From contig CAYJPG010000035.1 in assembly GCA_964371995.1 (NCBI GenBank), positions 1 to 26,378 of the forward strand: 26,378 nt of DNA, in the 5' to 3' direction. Source of the stretch: SHZI01 sp964371995. Lineage in GTDB: Bacteria; Pseudomonadota; Gammaproteobacteria; Steroidobacterales; GCA-2729495. Below, one piece after another: positions 16,247-24,952 of this stretch. The notes under the pieces are model-generated. The model was given only the letters and a program-made list of their open reading frames with translations. It did not search any database and was not told the origin of the DNA. The translations under genes were made by a program, and so were the position numbers. Numbering within the stretch: the first letter of the stretch is position 1; each line of letters opens with the position of its first letter.

Positions 16247-16972
16247 ATGAGCTCCACGAAACGGCGTGTTTTAATCATCGAGGATGAACTGGATCTCGCA
16301 TTACTCATCAAACGGCATCTGGAGGACAGCGGATTCGAGGTTCAGACGGTATCGAGAGGCGATGACGGCCTGCGTGCGGCAGAGACCGCGGCTTTTGACC
16401 TGATCTTGCTGGATCTGATGTTGCCAGGAATGGACGGCATCGAAGTCTGCCGGCGTCTGCGCAACCAGAATATCGCCACCCCAATCATGATGGTGACGGC
16501 ACGGACGACCGAGGTCGACAAGGTGCTCGGGCTGGATATGGGCGCTGACGACTACATTGCCAAGCCCTTTGGCATCGCCGAACTGACAGCGCGGGTCAAG
16601 GCAATTCTGCGCCGGATAGAAGGCATGGACGCAGCCTCTGTAACAGACACCGGTTCAATTCAGATCGGTGATGCGGTATGCATCAATCCATCATCCCGAC
16701 AGGTGATGGTACGCGGCAAGGCCGTCAGCCTGACCCCCAAGGAGTTTGACCTCATGGTGCATTTCGCGCGGAACCCCGGGCGAGTCTACACGCGCTCACA
16801 ACTGCTCGATACCGTATGGGGCTATCGTCACGACGGTTATGAGCATGCCGTCAACTGTCATATAAACCGGTTACGGGAAAAAATAGAGCGGGATCAGACC
16901 CGCCCTGAGCTGCTACTGACCGTCTGGGGTGTCGGCTACAAGCTTGCCGAATCGCTTCCACCCGAGAGTTAA
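16247..16972 (+). CDS. OmpR-family response regulator (CusR-like by context)
   Basis: This 241-residue DNA-binding regulator has a receiver domain (residues 7-118) with the acidic pair Glu12/Asp13 (VLIIEDELD), phospho-acceptor Asp56 in LILLDLMLPGMDG, a conserved Thr in MMVTARTTEVDK and a Lys in DYIAKPFG. The C-terminal winged helix (about 140-235) has LTPKEFDLMVHFARNPGRVY, RSQLLDTVWGY and INRLREKIERD. The start at 16247 has GAAGG just three bases upstream, which is close but usable. The kinase gene begins three bases after its stop, a co-transcribed two-component pair. The most likely targets are the divergent cus genes. Metal specificity cannot be read from the sequence, so I give no gene symbol. 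Confidence 0.93.
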   Translation: MSSTKRRVLIIEDELDLALLIKRHLEDSGFEVQTVSRGDDGLRAAETAAFDLILLDLMLPGMDGIEVCRRLRNQNIATPIMMVTARTTEVDKVLGLDMGADDYIAKPFGIAELTARVKAILRRIEGMDAASVTDTGSIQIGDAVCINPSSRQVMVRGKAVSLTPKEFDLMVHFARNPGRVYTRSQLLDTVWGYRHDGYEHAVNCHINRLREKIERDQTRPELLLTVWGVGYKLAESLPPES

Positions 16973-16975
16973 GCG

Positions 16976-18472
16976 ATGTTCCGAACGCTCTATCGCCGGC
17001 TGCTGGTCGTCATCCTGGCCTTCGGGATAGCAATGACAGCGGTCTTCGCCACAGTGCTCTTTGTTTCTCACGAAGCCTATCATTCCGAGGCTGATCAGAT
17101 CGCCAATCGGCGACTTGCCCAGCACTATGCCAACGCACGACTGCTCATCACTGATGAGCCACTGACTGCCGATAATTTTCACAAGGGCATCAGAAAACTT
17201 GCGGACCTCAACCCGGATGTGGACCTGTACCTTCTGGATGCTGACGGTTTGCTGGTCGCCTCATCGGTACCAACAGCGCAATGGGCTCGTACACGGGTTA
17301 ACGTTACTCCGATTGCCGCTTTTCTCGGCAATACTGCGCCCCTGCCTATTCTTGGCGATAACCCGCGATTCATCGACAGCAAGGAAATATTCTCGGCTGC
17401 GCCTGTGACAATTCTGGATTGCCCGGCACGCTATCTTTACGTGATCCTGCGTCGTAATCGCACCGATGACACTGTCCTGAAACTGCGCAGGACATACACC
17501 ATCAATGAAAGCCTGGGCCTGCTTGTCTCATGCAGCGTACTGGCCATCCTGGCCACGCTCGTCCTGGTTCGCTCGATTACCCGGCGTCTCAGCACCCTCA
17601 AGGCGGACATGGAGCGTTTTCAGGCCGCGACGATCCCTGATGATACCGGCACCACCATGCCGGCCAACTCAAAAGGTGACGAGATTGAGCGCCTGACGGC
17701 CCTGTTTGAAAATCTGTCCAGTCATGTACAAAGCCAGATGGAAAGCCTGCGCGATACGGACAACATGCGCCGCAATATGGTCGCGAATATTTCCCACGAC
17801 CTGCGCACACCATTGACGACCCTGCAAGCTCACCTGGACACTCTCGCCCTGAAGGATATTGATCTGTCACCCGAGGAGCGGGACCAGTATCTCGCCACGG
17901 CGATCAATCAATCACGCCGCCTCACCCGCCTCGTCAATCAACTGCTAGAGCTTGCCAAACTGGATGCCGGTCAGGTCGCACCGCACAGAGAGCCGTTTCA
18001 GCTGGCAGAGCTTCTGCAGGATATCGCCCAGGAACTCTCCCTCAGCTGCTCGGCAAAGGACGTGCTGCTTCGTGCCGACTACTCAAGCACCTTGCCCCGG
18101 GTAGTCGGTGATATCGGCCTGATCGAACGCGCAATTGACAACCTGGTGGAAAATTCCATCCGGCATACCCCTGCCGGCGGCAAAGTAACGCTGCGCGCAA
18201 CCGTGCAATCACCGGATCGTGTACGGGTGGATGTCGAGGACTCAGGGGCAGGTATCCTGCCCGATGAACAGGCAAACATTTTTGATCGCTTCTATCGCGG
18301 TGACCCGAGCCGTTCGAGCGATTCCGCACATGCCGGGCTGGGCCTGGCAATCGTAAAAAGCATCCTGGATCTCCATGGCGTAACGATTACCGTCTACAGC
18401 AGACCCGGCCTCGGTACACGGTTCAGTTTTGAGCTCCCGATACACGCCCCGGATACCGCCGACTCTGCATGA
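16976..18472 (+). CDS. sensor histidine kinase (CusS-like by context)
   Basis: This 498-residue membrane kinase has TM1 at about residues 7-30, a periplasmic sensor of about 145 residues, TM2 at about 180-200 (LLVSCSVLAILATLVLV) and a HAMP linker. The DHp domain carries phospho-acceptor His274 in ANISHDLRTPLTTLQAHLD. The HATPase domain has the N box (DNLVENSIRHTP), G1 (DSGAGIL) and G2 (GLGLAIVKSI). The sensor domain contains one Cys (ILDCPARY) and scattered His (HEAYHSEADQ), possible metal ligands but not a known motif. It probably phosphorylates the regulator encoded three bases upstream. Its C-terminus is clearly related to the kinase debris at 7936-8303, so the window once held two such kinases. 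Confidence 0.92.
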   Translation: MFRTLYRRLLVVILAFGIAMTAVFATVLFVSHEAYHSEADQIANRRLAQHYANARLLITDEPLTADNFHKGIRKLADLNPDVDLYLLDADGLLVASSVPTAQWARTRVNVTPIAAFLGNTAPLPILGDNPRFIDSKEIFSAAPVTILDCPARYLYVILRRNRTDDTVLKLRRTYTINESLGLLVSCSVLAILATLVLVRSITRRLSTLKADMERFQAATIPDDTGTTMPANSKGDEIERLTALFENLSSHVQSQMESLRDTDNMRRNMVANISHDLRTPLTTLQAHLDTLALKDIDLSPEERDQYLATAINQSRRLTRLVNQLLELAKLDAGQVAPHREPFQLAELLQDIAQELSLSCSAKDVLLRADYSSTLPRVVGDIGLIERAIDNLVENSIRHTPAGGKVTLRATVQSPDRVRVDVEDSGAGILPDEQANIFDRFYRGDPSRSSDSAHAGLGLAIVKSILDLHGVTITVYSRPGLGTRFSFELPIHAPDTADSA

Positions 18473-18489
18473 GCCTTGCTTGAACCCGC

Positions 18490-19716
18490 TCACATATGCG
18501 GTGCAGGCTGTGAGAACAGGACCACGAATAGCAGTATCAGCAGCAACAGCGAACAACCCGCGAGGGCTGTATCCCTGCGCCACCGCACCATGTGCTTTTG
18601 CCTCATCAGCAAGCGCATCGCAATTACGACCTGCAGCAAATAAAACAGTGCAAACCCTTTCGAGGCCAGATTGATGATGCCGAAAACATCTGCCTGCCAG
18701 ACTATGGCGACAGCAGCTCCGATCACGAGCACATAGATCCATCGCTCGTGGACCTCTACGGGCAGAATCCCGGCCAGCAGTCCACCGCCACCGATAGTGT
18801 CAGCTAGCGCTGCGCTGAGCTGGCTCGCCGTCGCCGCGACGAACAGCAGAACGGGCAGCACCACGATCGCCTGGCCAAGCGTGCTGCTGATGGTGGTTTC
18901 GGTCATCTCAACAATCGGAAACTCGAGAAATATCGGGCAGGTCAGCCCGATAAATCCAACATAAATGACGATCGCAATAAGCTGTGCGTTGCGTGCTGCA
19001 CGAATTCGTATCGATGGCGCATAGCGCCCGCCCATGAAGCGCGTGGTCTCGAACCCCTGCGTCACCATTAGCAGCCCGGCCAGCACGGACATCGAGTCCC
19101 AGGCGCTCAGTTCAACCGTGGGGCCGTGTACGAACCACTCCTTGCCTGTCCCGAAGTCGTAGACTCCAAGCGCCGCGCATACGCCGGCGATAATACCGAG
19201 CTTTATTGTGACCGCCCCAAGCTCCACCATTTCGAGCCCCTGAGTACCGCGCACCCAAGCCATGCAGCCGATCGCAATGAGCACCGCCGTGGTAGTCGCG
19301 GCCGGTTGAGGGAGCACAAACGGCGCGCGCTCGGAGAGGAAGGCGACAAACAGGCTCGTATAGAACGCAACAGAAATTGCATAGGCGGCACCGAGCGTCG
19401 CCTGCGACGAGACCTCAATAAGGTAAATATCGTCACGCAAGACTGCGTGCGGCTCAGCAATGGCGATATTGAATCGCAGCACGGCGCCAATGGCGAAGGA
19501 AAGAATACAAAGTACGGTAATCGCCAGGAGTGCCCAGCGGCCGGTGACCCCGTGCAACAGCGGCGCAATGATGAGGAAGCCGCTACCGATGATCGAAGCA
19601 AGCGGTGTAACTGTGGCGCGCCATAGCGTAGCGGTGCGTATCCGCGGCACCAGAAGGACACACGTAACACCGATCGCAAGAACTACTGCGATGGCATTCA
19701 GTCGCCAATCTGTCAT
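18490..19716 (-). CDS. multi-spanning membrane protein, APC/amino-acid-permease-like
   Basis: This 408-residue, very hydrophobic protein has about 11-12 predicted membrane segments, for example LASIIGSGFLIIAPLLHG, AVLIAIGCMAWVRGTQGLEM, AIVIYVGFIGLTCPIFLEFP and GFALFYLLQVVIAMRLLMRQ. SIIGSGFLIIAP in the second span resembles the GxG unwound segment of APC-superfamily transporters, and overall length and topology fit that group. The substrate is unknown, and I would not call it a specific amino-acid permease. It converges on the sensor kinase gene with only 17 bases between stops, and it is divergent from ackA. The N-terminal ATG has only a weak GGA upstream. There is no visible functional tie to metal efflux. 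Confidence 0.78.
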   Translation of the reverse strand: MTDWRLNAIAVVLAIGVTCVLLVPRIRTATLWRATVTPLASIIGSGFLIIAPLLHGVTGRWALLAITVLCILSFAIGAVLRFNIAIAEPHAVLRDDIYLIEVSSQATLGAAYAISVAFYTSLFVAFLSERAPFVLPQPAATTTAVLIAIGCMAWVRGTQGLEMVELGAVTIKLGIIAGVCAALGVYDFGTGKEWFVHGPTVELSAWDSMSVLAGLLMVTQGFETTRFMGGRYAPSIRIRAARNAQLIAIVIYVGFIGLTCPIFLEFPIVEMTETTISSTLGQAIVVLPVLLFVAATASQLSAALADTIGGGGLLAGILPVEVHERWIYVLVIGAAVAIVWQADVFGIINLASKGFALFYLLQVVIAMRLLMRQKHMVRWRRDTALAGCSLLLLILLFVVLFSQPAPHM

Positions 19717-19976
19717 TCCACAGTCGCTGCCATCTGGATGGGTACATTGCGATTCTCTCTTTCTACAGGTGGAGTGGCAAGGATTGTTATCAGTGTTGTA
19801 CTGAGACGGTCTACCTACAATATCGTGATCAGAAACCGGTCAGACATCTTCCAGCGTTACAGTAGTTCTCACGATACTTTCGCGAACATCTTCTGTTAGC
19901 GTTTGCGTCTTCAGTCCACTCGCGAACCCTGACAAGCAATGACCGGTACCCGCCTCCTGGCCTACGAGATCAATTG
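19717..19976. other. intergenic spacer upstream of ackA
   Basis: This 260-base region lies between the divergent permease-like gene and ackA and must hold promoters for both. TACAAT at 19816-19821 is a possible plus-strand -10 without a well-spaced -35. I found no riboswitch, strong hairpin or operator by eye, and no phosphoketolase sequence, although xfp often precedes ackA in this gene context. Confidence 0.4.
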
Positions 19977-21194
19977 ATGATCCTTGTCCTGAATTCCGGC
20001 TCTTCCAGCGTCAAGGCCGCATGGTTCATGACCGACACGGCACTGAAACAAGTCGCATCCGCCGCTGTGGACAACGTGGGCTCTCTGCAAGCCCGGCTAT
20101 CGGTGAAGTATGCCGGTGGCGAGTTGGTCCGCGACGAGTCGCTGGAATGCCTGGATTTTGAAAGTGCCATTGATCTGCTGCTGACCCACGTGGAAACCTG
20201 GGAGACCACCGAAGCTGTTAGTGCCGTGGGGCACCGCATCGTGCACGGTGGCAGCGATTTTGATCGCCCCTGCATGGTTGATGACGCGTTGCTCAACCGA
20301 CTGGGAGTACTAACCGCACTGGCACCCATGCATCTACCCCAAAACCTCGCGGGCATCGCCGAGGTAAACTGTCGCTGGCCTGGAGTTCCACAGGTGGCGT
20401 GCTTTGACACTGCGTTCCACCGCACTCTGCCTGCCGTCGCACGCATGACCGGTCTGCCCCGCACGTTTCTGAGCGCGGGCATCCGCCGATACGGTTTTCA
20501 CGGATTATCCTGTGAGTCCATTCTGAAGAATCTGACCGAACATGAAGGGGAATCAGCCGCTGCTGAGCGCATCGTCGTCGCTCACCTTGGAAGCGGTGCT
20601 TCGATGACAGCACTCAATGACGGCAAGAGTATCGAGACCACAATGGGCTTCAGCACACTGGGTGGCCTGCTCATGGGCACTCGCTGCGGCGACATCGACC
20701 CGGGCGTATTGCTATATCTGCTCAACGAAAACTTCGTGGACGTCGCCGGTGCTCAGAAACTCATGTCCGAGCAATCCGGACTGATCGGGGTCTCCGGTAT
20801 CAGCAGCGACATGCGCTCGCTGCTCGCCCAGCAGCAACTAGCCGAGGCCAGGGAAGCCGTCGATCTTTTTTGCTACGCCGCCCGGAAGCATCTGGCCGCA
20901 CTGACAGCGGTGCTTGGCGGGATCGACCGCCTGGTATTTACCGGTGGAATCGGCGGGAACTCGCCCGAGATCCGGCAACGGATTTCTGCAGACCTTGCGT
21001 ATCTCGGTATTGACGTCGATCCAGCACGCAACCAGCGCCAGGACCGCACCGTATCTCTCCCGGATGGCGCTGTAGTGGTAAACGTCATTCCAACCGATGA
21101 GGAATTCATCATCGCAAGCCACACCCATAAACTCACTGCCGGAGCATCTCCAGCCGTTTTGCAAGCTGGCTCCGGGTCCGGAGGACGCACATGA
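19977..21194 (+). CDS. ackA: acetate kinase
   Basis: This 405-residue cytoplasmic enzyme interconverts acetyl-phosphate + ADP and acetate + ATP. Family signatures are present: VLNSGSSSVK (residues 4-13), GHRIVHGG, CFDTAFHRTLP with the catalytic Asp, RYGFHGLSC, VVAHLGSGASM, GDIDPG and FTGGIGGNSPEIR. Length is normal. The ATG at 19977 is used; a TTG three bases earlier is also in frame. The stop overlaps the glgP start (ATGA), showing a coupled pair. With glucan phosphorylase next door and no phosphotransacetylase, the acetyl-phosphate most likely comes from phosphoketolase, so the enzyme would make ATP at the end of a glycogen-to-acetate route. An intact xfp is not in the window. Confidence 0.95.
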   Translation: MILVLNSGSSSVKAAWFMTDTALKQVASAAVDNVGSLQARLSVKYAGGELVRDESLECLDFESAIDLLLTHVETWETTEAVSAVGHRIVHGGSDFDRPCMVDDALLNRLGVLTALAPMHLPQNLAGIAEVNCRWPGVPQVACFDTAFHRTLPAVARMTGLPRTFLSAGIRRYGFHGLSCESILKNLTEHEGESAAAERIVVAHLGSGASMTALNDGKSIETTMGFSTLGGLLMGTRCGDIDPGVLLYLLNENFVDVAGAQKLMSEQSGLIGVSGISSDMRSLLAQQQLAEAREAVDLFCYAARKHLAALTAVLGGIDRLVFTGGIGGNSPEIRQRISADLAYLGIDVDPARNQRQDRTVSLPDGAVVVNVIPTDEEFIIASHTHKLTAGASPAVLQAGSGSGGRT

Positions 21195-22879
21195 ATCCAT
21201 CGCTGACCGGCGAGTCGCGCATCGCCTACTTTTCCATGGAGATCGCCCTTCACAACGAGATCCCGACCTACAGTGGCGGCCTAGGCGTGCTCGCCGGCGA
21301 CACGGTACGCGCAGCTGCGGATCTGGATCTGCCCATGGTAAGCGTAACCCTGGTCAGCCGAGCCGGTTATTTCAGGCAGGAAATCCAGGAAGGAAAACAG
21401 ATCGAGCACCCTGACAGCTGGGACCCATCGCAGTGGGCGTCACGGCTCGAAGCAAAAATTGTCGTGCCGATTGAAGGTCGGTTGGTGTGGGTCGGTGGCT
21501 GGCTCTACATGCTCGAAGGCCCCATGGGAGGGCGTCAGCCGGTCGTTCTGCTCGACACCGATCTCGACGAGAATCGGGACGATGACCGGCAGCTAACCCA
21601 CTATCTTTACGGTGGTGATAAGGCCTACCGCTTGAAACAGGAAATCATCCTTGGCATCGGCGGCGTGCGCATGCTCCAGGCGCTGGGATTTGAGATCCGC
21701 CACTACCACATGAACGAGGGCCATGCTGCCCTGCTTGCGCTGGAGCTGTTGCGGAGATATGCCAATTCGCCCGAGCAACTCCAGCCCGGAGAATCACCTT
21801 TTGACCTGCCCCGGGTCCGCGATCTCTGCAGCTTCACGACCCACACGCCGGTTGAAGCCGGCCATGACAAATTCGGGTACGAACTGGTGGCACAGGTCCT
21901 CGGCGATTTCATCGACCTGCCCATTCTCAAGCATGTCGCCGGTGATGATTTCCTGAGCATGACGCGACTGGCACTGAACCTCAGCGAGTATGTCAACGGT
22001 GTGGCCAAGAAACACGCAGAGATCTCACGACAGCTCTTTCCCGGCTATCGCGTTCACGCAATCACAAACGGCGTACACCCATTTACCTGGACTACGCCCG
22101 CCTTCGTCGATCTTTACAACACGGCGCTGCCCGGCTGGTGTCACCAGCCGGCGCTTCTGACTCGCACCGATTGCTGCATCCCTGATGAAGCGGTCTGGGC
22201 AGCGCATACGGGGGCCAAGCAACTTCTGATCGACAAAGTGAGGGCGCTGACAGGCGTCGAACTGGATCCGGATGTCGCAACCCTCGGGTTCGCCCGGCGC
22301 ATGACGGCCTACAAGCGTGCCGATTTACTGTTCTCCGATCTCAACCGTCTCCGCAGTATCGCTGGCAGCACTCCGCTGCAGATCGTGCTGGCGGGCAAAG
22401 CTCACCCGCAGGATGAGGAAGGCCAGCGCCTGATTACCCGTCTGCACGCCCATATCCGCGAACTCAGCCCCACGATACGAATGGCGTATCTCCCGAATTA
22501 CGATATGGATATCGCCCTCGCAATGGTTTCCGGCGTCGATGTCTGGCTCAACACACCTCTCCCGCCCATGGAAGCATCTGGCACCAGCGGCATGAAGGCA
22601 GCCTTCAATGGAGTGCCGAGCCTCAGTGTCCTTGACGGCTGGTGGATCGAAGGCTGTATTGAGGGGGTCACTGGCTGGGCGATAGGCCAGGCTGACGCAG
22701 GCAGCGACCGGCACGCAGAAGATCTTTACGACAAGCTTGCGGGTACGGTTCTACCCCTCTACTACGGAAATCGGCCCGCCTGGATCGCCGTCATGAAAGG
22801 CGCCATCAGCCGCAATGCTTCCTTCTTCAACTCGCTGCGCATGATGCGCCGTTACGTATCGGAAGCCTATATCCGCTAG
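21191..22879 (+). CDS. glgP: alpha-glucan (glycogen) phosphorylase, short form
   Basis: This 562-residue GT35 enzyme phosphorolyses alpha-1,4-glucans to glucose-1-phosphate. Visible motifs are EIALHNEIPTYSGGLGVLAGD near the start, YHMNEGHAALL, HTPVEAGHDKF, AITNGVHPFTW, FARRMTAYKRADLL and the pyridoxal-phosphate site EASGTSGMKAAFNG with Lys469. It is shorter than E. coli GlgP (over 800 residues) and lacks the N-terminal DUF3417 extension of some relatives, but the catalytic core appears whole. Its ATG overlaps the ackA stop. It would feed glycogen-derived sugar phosphates to the phosphoketolase/acetate-kinase route. It is the last gene before a degenerate 287-base stretch. Confidence 0.93.
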   Translation: MNPSLTGESRIAYFSMEIALHNEIPTYSGGLGVLAGDTVRAAADLDLPMVSVTLVSRAGYFRQEIQEGKQIEHPDSWDPSQWASRLEAKIVVPIEGRLVWVGGWLYMLEGPMGGRQPVVLLDTDLDENRDDDRQLTHYLYGGDKAYRLKQEIILGIGGVRMLQALGFEIRHYHMNEGHAALLALELLRRYANSPEQLQPGESPFDLPRVRDLCSFTTHTPVEAGHDKFGYELVAQVLGDFIDLPILKHVAGDDFLSMTRLALNLSEYVNGVAKKHAEISRQLFPGYRVHAITNGVHPFTWTTPAFVDLYNTALPGWCHQPALLTRTDCCIPDEAVWAAHTGAKQLLIDKVRALTGVELDPDVATLGFARRMTAYKRADLLFSDLNRLRSIAGSTPLQIVLAGKAHPQDEEGQRLITRLHAHIRELSPTIRMAYLPNYDMDIALAMVSGVDVWLNTPLPPMEASGTSGMKAAFNGVPSLSVLDGWWIEGCIEGVTGWAIGQADAGSDRHAEDLYDKLAGTVLPLYYGNRPAWIAVMKGAISRNASFFNSLRMMRRYVSEAYIR

Positions 22880-23166
22880 TGAGGCTACTACCGTGAACGA
22901 CAATTCGTCAGTCGGACTCGCGGGTAATGACCAGGCAGGCTGAGGACCGGATGCGTACCGGTATTTCCTGATCGGCAGCCATCACAACTTTCGGGCACCG
23001 AGACGGTACCGAGATATATCCAAGACGTTTTCGAGATGAACACAAAGAGGAAACTCGGCAATATCAGATGCAGACGGGACTGCAGGTAATACGCACGTTA
23101 TACGACGACCGCAACATGCAGACCATCGAATGACTAATGCGCTCCCGGCCTCTGGAGAAACAAACC
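22880..23166 (+). other. gene-poor stretch with possible decayed small ORF
   Basis: No confident gene is present. A frame starts at a GTG (22893), reads VNDNSSVGLAGNDQAG, hits TGA at 22941-22943 and continues GPDAYRYFLIGSHHNF to TGA at 23037. Another frame (about 22972-23130) reads GHRDGTEIYPRRFRDEHKEE and then VIRTLYDDRNMQTIE without a start codon. Both have protein-like composition, so this may be one small gene broken by a nonsense and a frameshift mutation, but I do not recognise it. The end holds the ribosome-binding region of the next gene. Confidence 0.3.
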
Positions 23167-23310
23167 ATGCAGGCACTTGCTGATAACTGGTTTTTCCTTG
23201 CTCTGATACTGGTCTGTATCGGCATGCACATGTTCGGTCACGGTCACAAAGAAGGCGCCAATAACAGAACGCACGGGGGTCAAGGGGATCATCGGGACAA
23301 GGCCAGCTGA
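23167..23310 (+). CDS. small His-rich membrane protein (DUF2933-like)
   Basis: This 47-residue peptide has one hydrophobic span (NWFFLALILVCIGMHMF) followed by a polar tail rich in His and Gly (GHGHKEGANNRTHGGQGDHR). The pattern of a single span plus a His/Gly tail resembles the small DUF2933 proteins common in metal-resistance and cytochrome gene clusters; the assignment is by resemblance only. GGAG lies about 11 bases before the ATG. The His-rich tail and the nearby Met-His motif (GMHMFGHGH) could bind Cu or Zn. It starts a five-gene plus-strand run. Confidence 0.6.
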   Translation: MQALADNWFFLALILVCIGMHMFGHGHKEGANNRTHGGQGDHRDKAS

Positions 23311-23340
23311 TTGGTCACGGTTTCGCTGGAGAGCACCGAC

Positions 23341-23595
23341 ATGCTGAACTGGAAAGTTGTTTCCTGGGCGCTGGGTTTGTGGTGTGCAGTGTCTTTTGTT
23401 CTATGCGTAATCTGGGGGCTGCTCACACCAGAAAGCCTGCACATGCACCAGTTTCTCGAAATGGTGCTGCCGGCTTTTCGATGGCTCACAGGGTGGGGGT
23501 TCGTCCTGGGACTGATTGAGAGTTTCCTGTGGGGTTTCTATGCAGGAATCGTGTTCGTACCTGTCTATAACTTTCTCAAGCGCCGCTGGGACTGA
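23341..23595 (+). CDS. small membrane protein (DUF5676-like)
   Basis: This 84-residue protein has two membrane segments: SWALGLWCAVSFVLCVIWGL and GWGFVLGLIESFLWGFYAGI. It begins MLNWKVVSWALGL and ends in VPVYNFLKRR. This fits the DUF5676 type (MLNxxxxxxALGLxxAxxxxxxxWG...GxxxGxxWGFxxGxxxGxxxxxxYNxL), often found with metal and cytochrome clusters and of unknown function. The ATG at 23341 is preceded by GGAG at good distance; a TTG at 23311 would add ten unlikely residues. It is probably co-transcribed with the small His-rich protein 30 bases upstream. Confidence 0.72.
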   Translation: MLNWKVVSWALGLWCAVSFVLCVIWGLLTPESLHMHQFLEMVLPAFRWLTGWGFVLGLIESFLWGFYAGIVFVPVYNFLKRRWD

Positions 23596-23655
23596 AGGTC
23601 TGGCCACCTGTTGTGATCAGTGCAGCGCATGAACTCGGAACGGGGGATACAGACA

Positions 23656-24939
23656 ATGAAGAAGACCATCCATATCGCCATACTCTGCGCCGCATCAGCA
23701 GTTCTTGGGACAGGTTGGTTACCGACGGCACTGGCCGCAGATCCCACGGTGGAAGCGCTGGAAACACGGGTAAAGGAACTGGAAGCATCGATCGCCGAGC
23801 TTCGCGGCGAAATTGGCCGTCTGGCCGAGCAGAATTCGGGAAAAGCGGCTGCCATGAAAGAAGAGCGCGGCCAGATCAGCGAAGAAACGGCAACGGTGGC
23901 CCGTGCAGAGGCGGCCAGCATTGCAGCTGAATGGCAGAACGCAACATCAGCCTTCCACCTGTCTGGATACGGTGCAGCCTCCTACGTCGACCAGGAGGGC
24001 GCGAACAGTGAATTCGGCGGTGTCACCTTCAACCCGATCCTTCACTTCCAGTATCGCAACCTGATTCTCTGGGAGTCCGAACTGGAACTGGAGATTGACC
24101 AGGATGGCGCAACGGATGTGACACTTGAATACAGCACGATCGATTGGTTGATCAATGATCATGTCACCCTGCTGGCCGGCAAATTCCTGAGCCCTCTTGG
24201 CCAGTTCCGGCAAAACCTTCATCCGGCATGGATTAACAAGCTGCCCTCCGCACCACCGGGGTTCGGACATGACGGCGCAGCACCTACGGCCGAGGTGGGC
24301 GTTCAGCTCCGTGGTGGACTGCCGCTCCCCCGAGCAGCGCACCTGAATTACGCGGTTTATGTTGGCAACGGACCACAACTGGAGGCCGATGAGGGCGAAA
24401 TCCACGGCATCGTCAGTGAAGGGTTTACGCGGAATGCAGATGATCCGGTCGTCGGTGGGCGGTTGGGCTTCCTGCCAATGCCGAATCTCGAGATCGGCGT
24501 CTCCGGTGCGGTTGGCAAGGCGACGCTGACAACGGCGGATGGTGTCGCAATCGAGGACGGGGACGAGCCCGCAAGAGACTACGGGGCACTCGGCGCAGAT
24601 CTTGTTTACCGGTGGAAAGACCTTGAGGGTCGCGGTGAACTGATACGTCAGAAGGTCGACGACGCGCCCGGCAGTCTTGCTGAAGACGGCGGCACCTGGC
24701 GCGCCTGGTACCTGCAACTCGCATACCGACTCGGGTCCCGGCCATGGGAAGGCATAGTGCGGTATTCGGATTTCAATTCGCCACACCCGGAACAGCGGCA
24801 GGACCAGTGGATGATCGGCTTCCAATATCTGATTGCATCCAATGCGATGGTCAAGCTGGGTTATGAGTTCAATGACGGCCTCTCGCAGGCAGAAACCGAC
24901 GCTAACCGTTGGTTACTTCAACTTGCCTACGGCTACTGA
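23656..24939 (+). CDS. outer-membrane porin-like protein with N-terminal coiled coil
   Basis: This 427-residue protein has a signal peptide (IHIAILCAASAVLGTGWLPTALA). A periplasmic coiled coil follows at about residues 30-70 (VEALETRVKELEASIAELRG, EIGRLAEQ). A long beta-barrel region comes next, with alternating hydrophobic strands such as FHLSGYGAASYVDQEG, VTFNPILHFQYRNLILWESE and RWLLQLAYGY, ending in aromatic Tyr as barrel proteins do. The coiled coil plus barrel layout resembles phosphate-selective (OprO/OprP-like) porins. Substrate is unknown. The start at 23656 has GGGGGA upstream; an in-frame ATG at 23620 has less support. The diheme cytochrome gene follows after 13 bases, so the two are likely made together. 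Confidence 0.78.
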   Translation: MKKTIHIAILCAASAVLGTGWLPTALAADPTVEALETRVKELEASIAELRGEIGRLAEQNSGKAAAMKEERGQISEETATVARAEAASIAAEWQNATSAFHLSGYGAASYVDQEGANSEFGGVTFNPILHFQYRNLILWESELELEIDQDGATDVTLEYSTIDWLINDHVTLLAGKFLSPLGQFRQNLHPAWINKLPSAPPGFGHDGAAPTAEVGVQLRGGLPLPRAAHLNYAVYVGNGPQLEADEGEIHGIVSEGFTRNADDPVVGGRLGFLPMPNLEIGVSGAVGKATLTTADGVAIEDGDEPARDYGALGADLVYRWKDLEGRGELIRQKVDDAPGSLAEDGGTWRAWYLQLAYRLGSRPWEGIVRYSDFNSPHPEQRQDQWMIGFQYLIASNAMVKLGYEFNDGLSQAETDANRWLLQLAYGY

Positions 24940-24952
24940 AACGGAGGCTCCC

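Noticed and set aside
16042..16287. Plus-strand open frame of 81 codons upstream of the response regulator
   Set aside because: It overlaps the regulator start in another frame and has no ribosome-binding site; the region is better explained as a divergent promoter.
23947..24825. 292-codon minus-strand frame antisense to the porin gene
   Set aside because: No recognisable motifs; the plus strand has a signal peptide, coiled coil and barrel strands.
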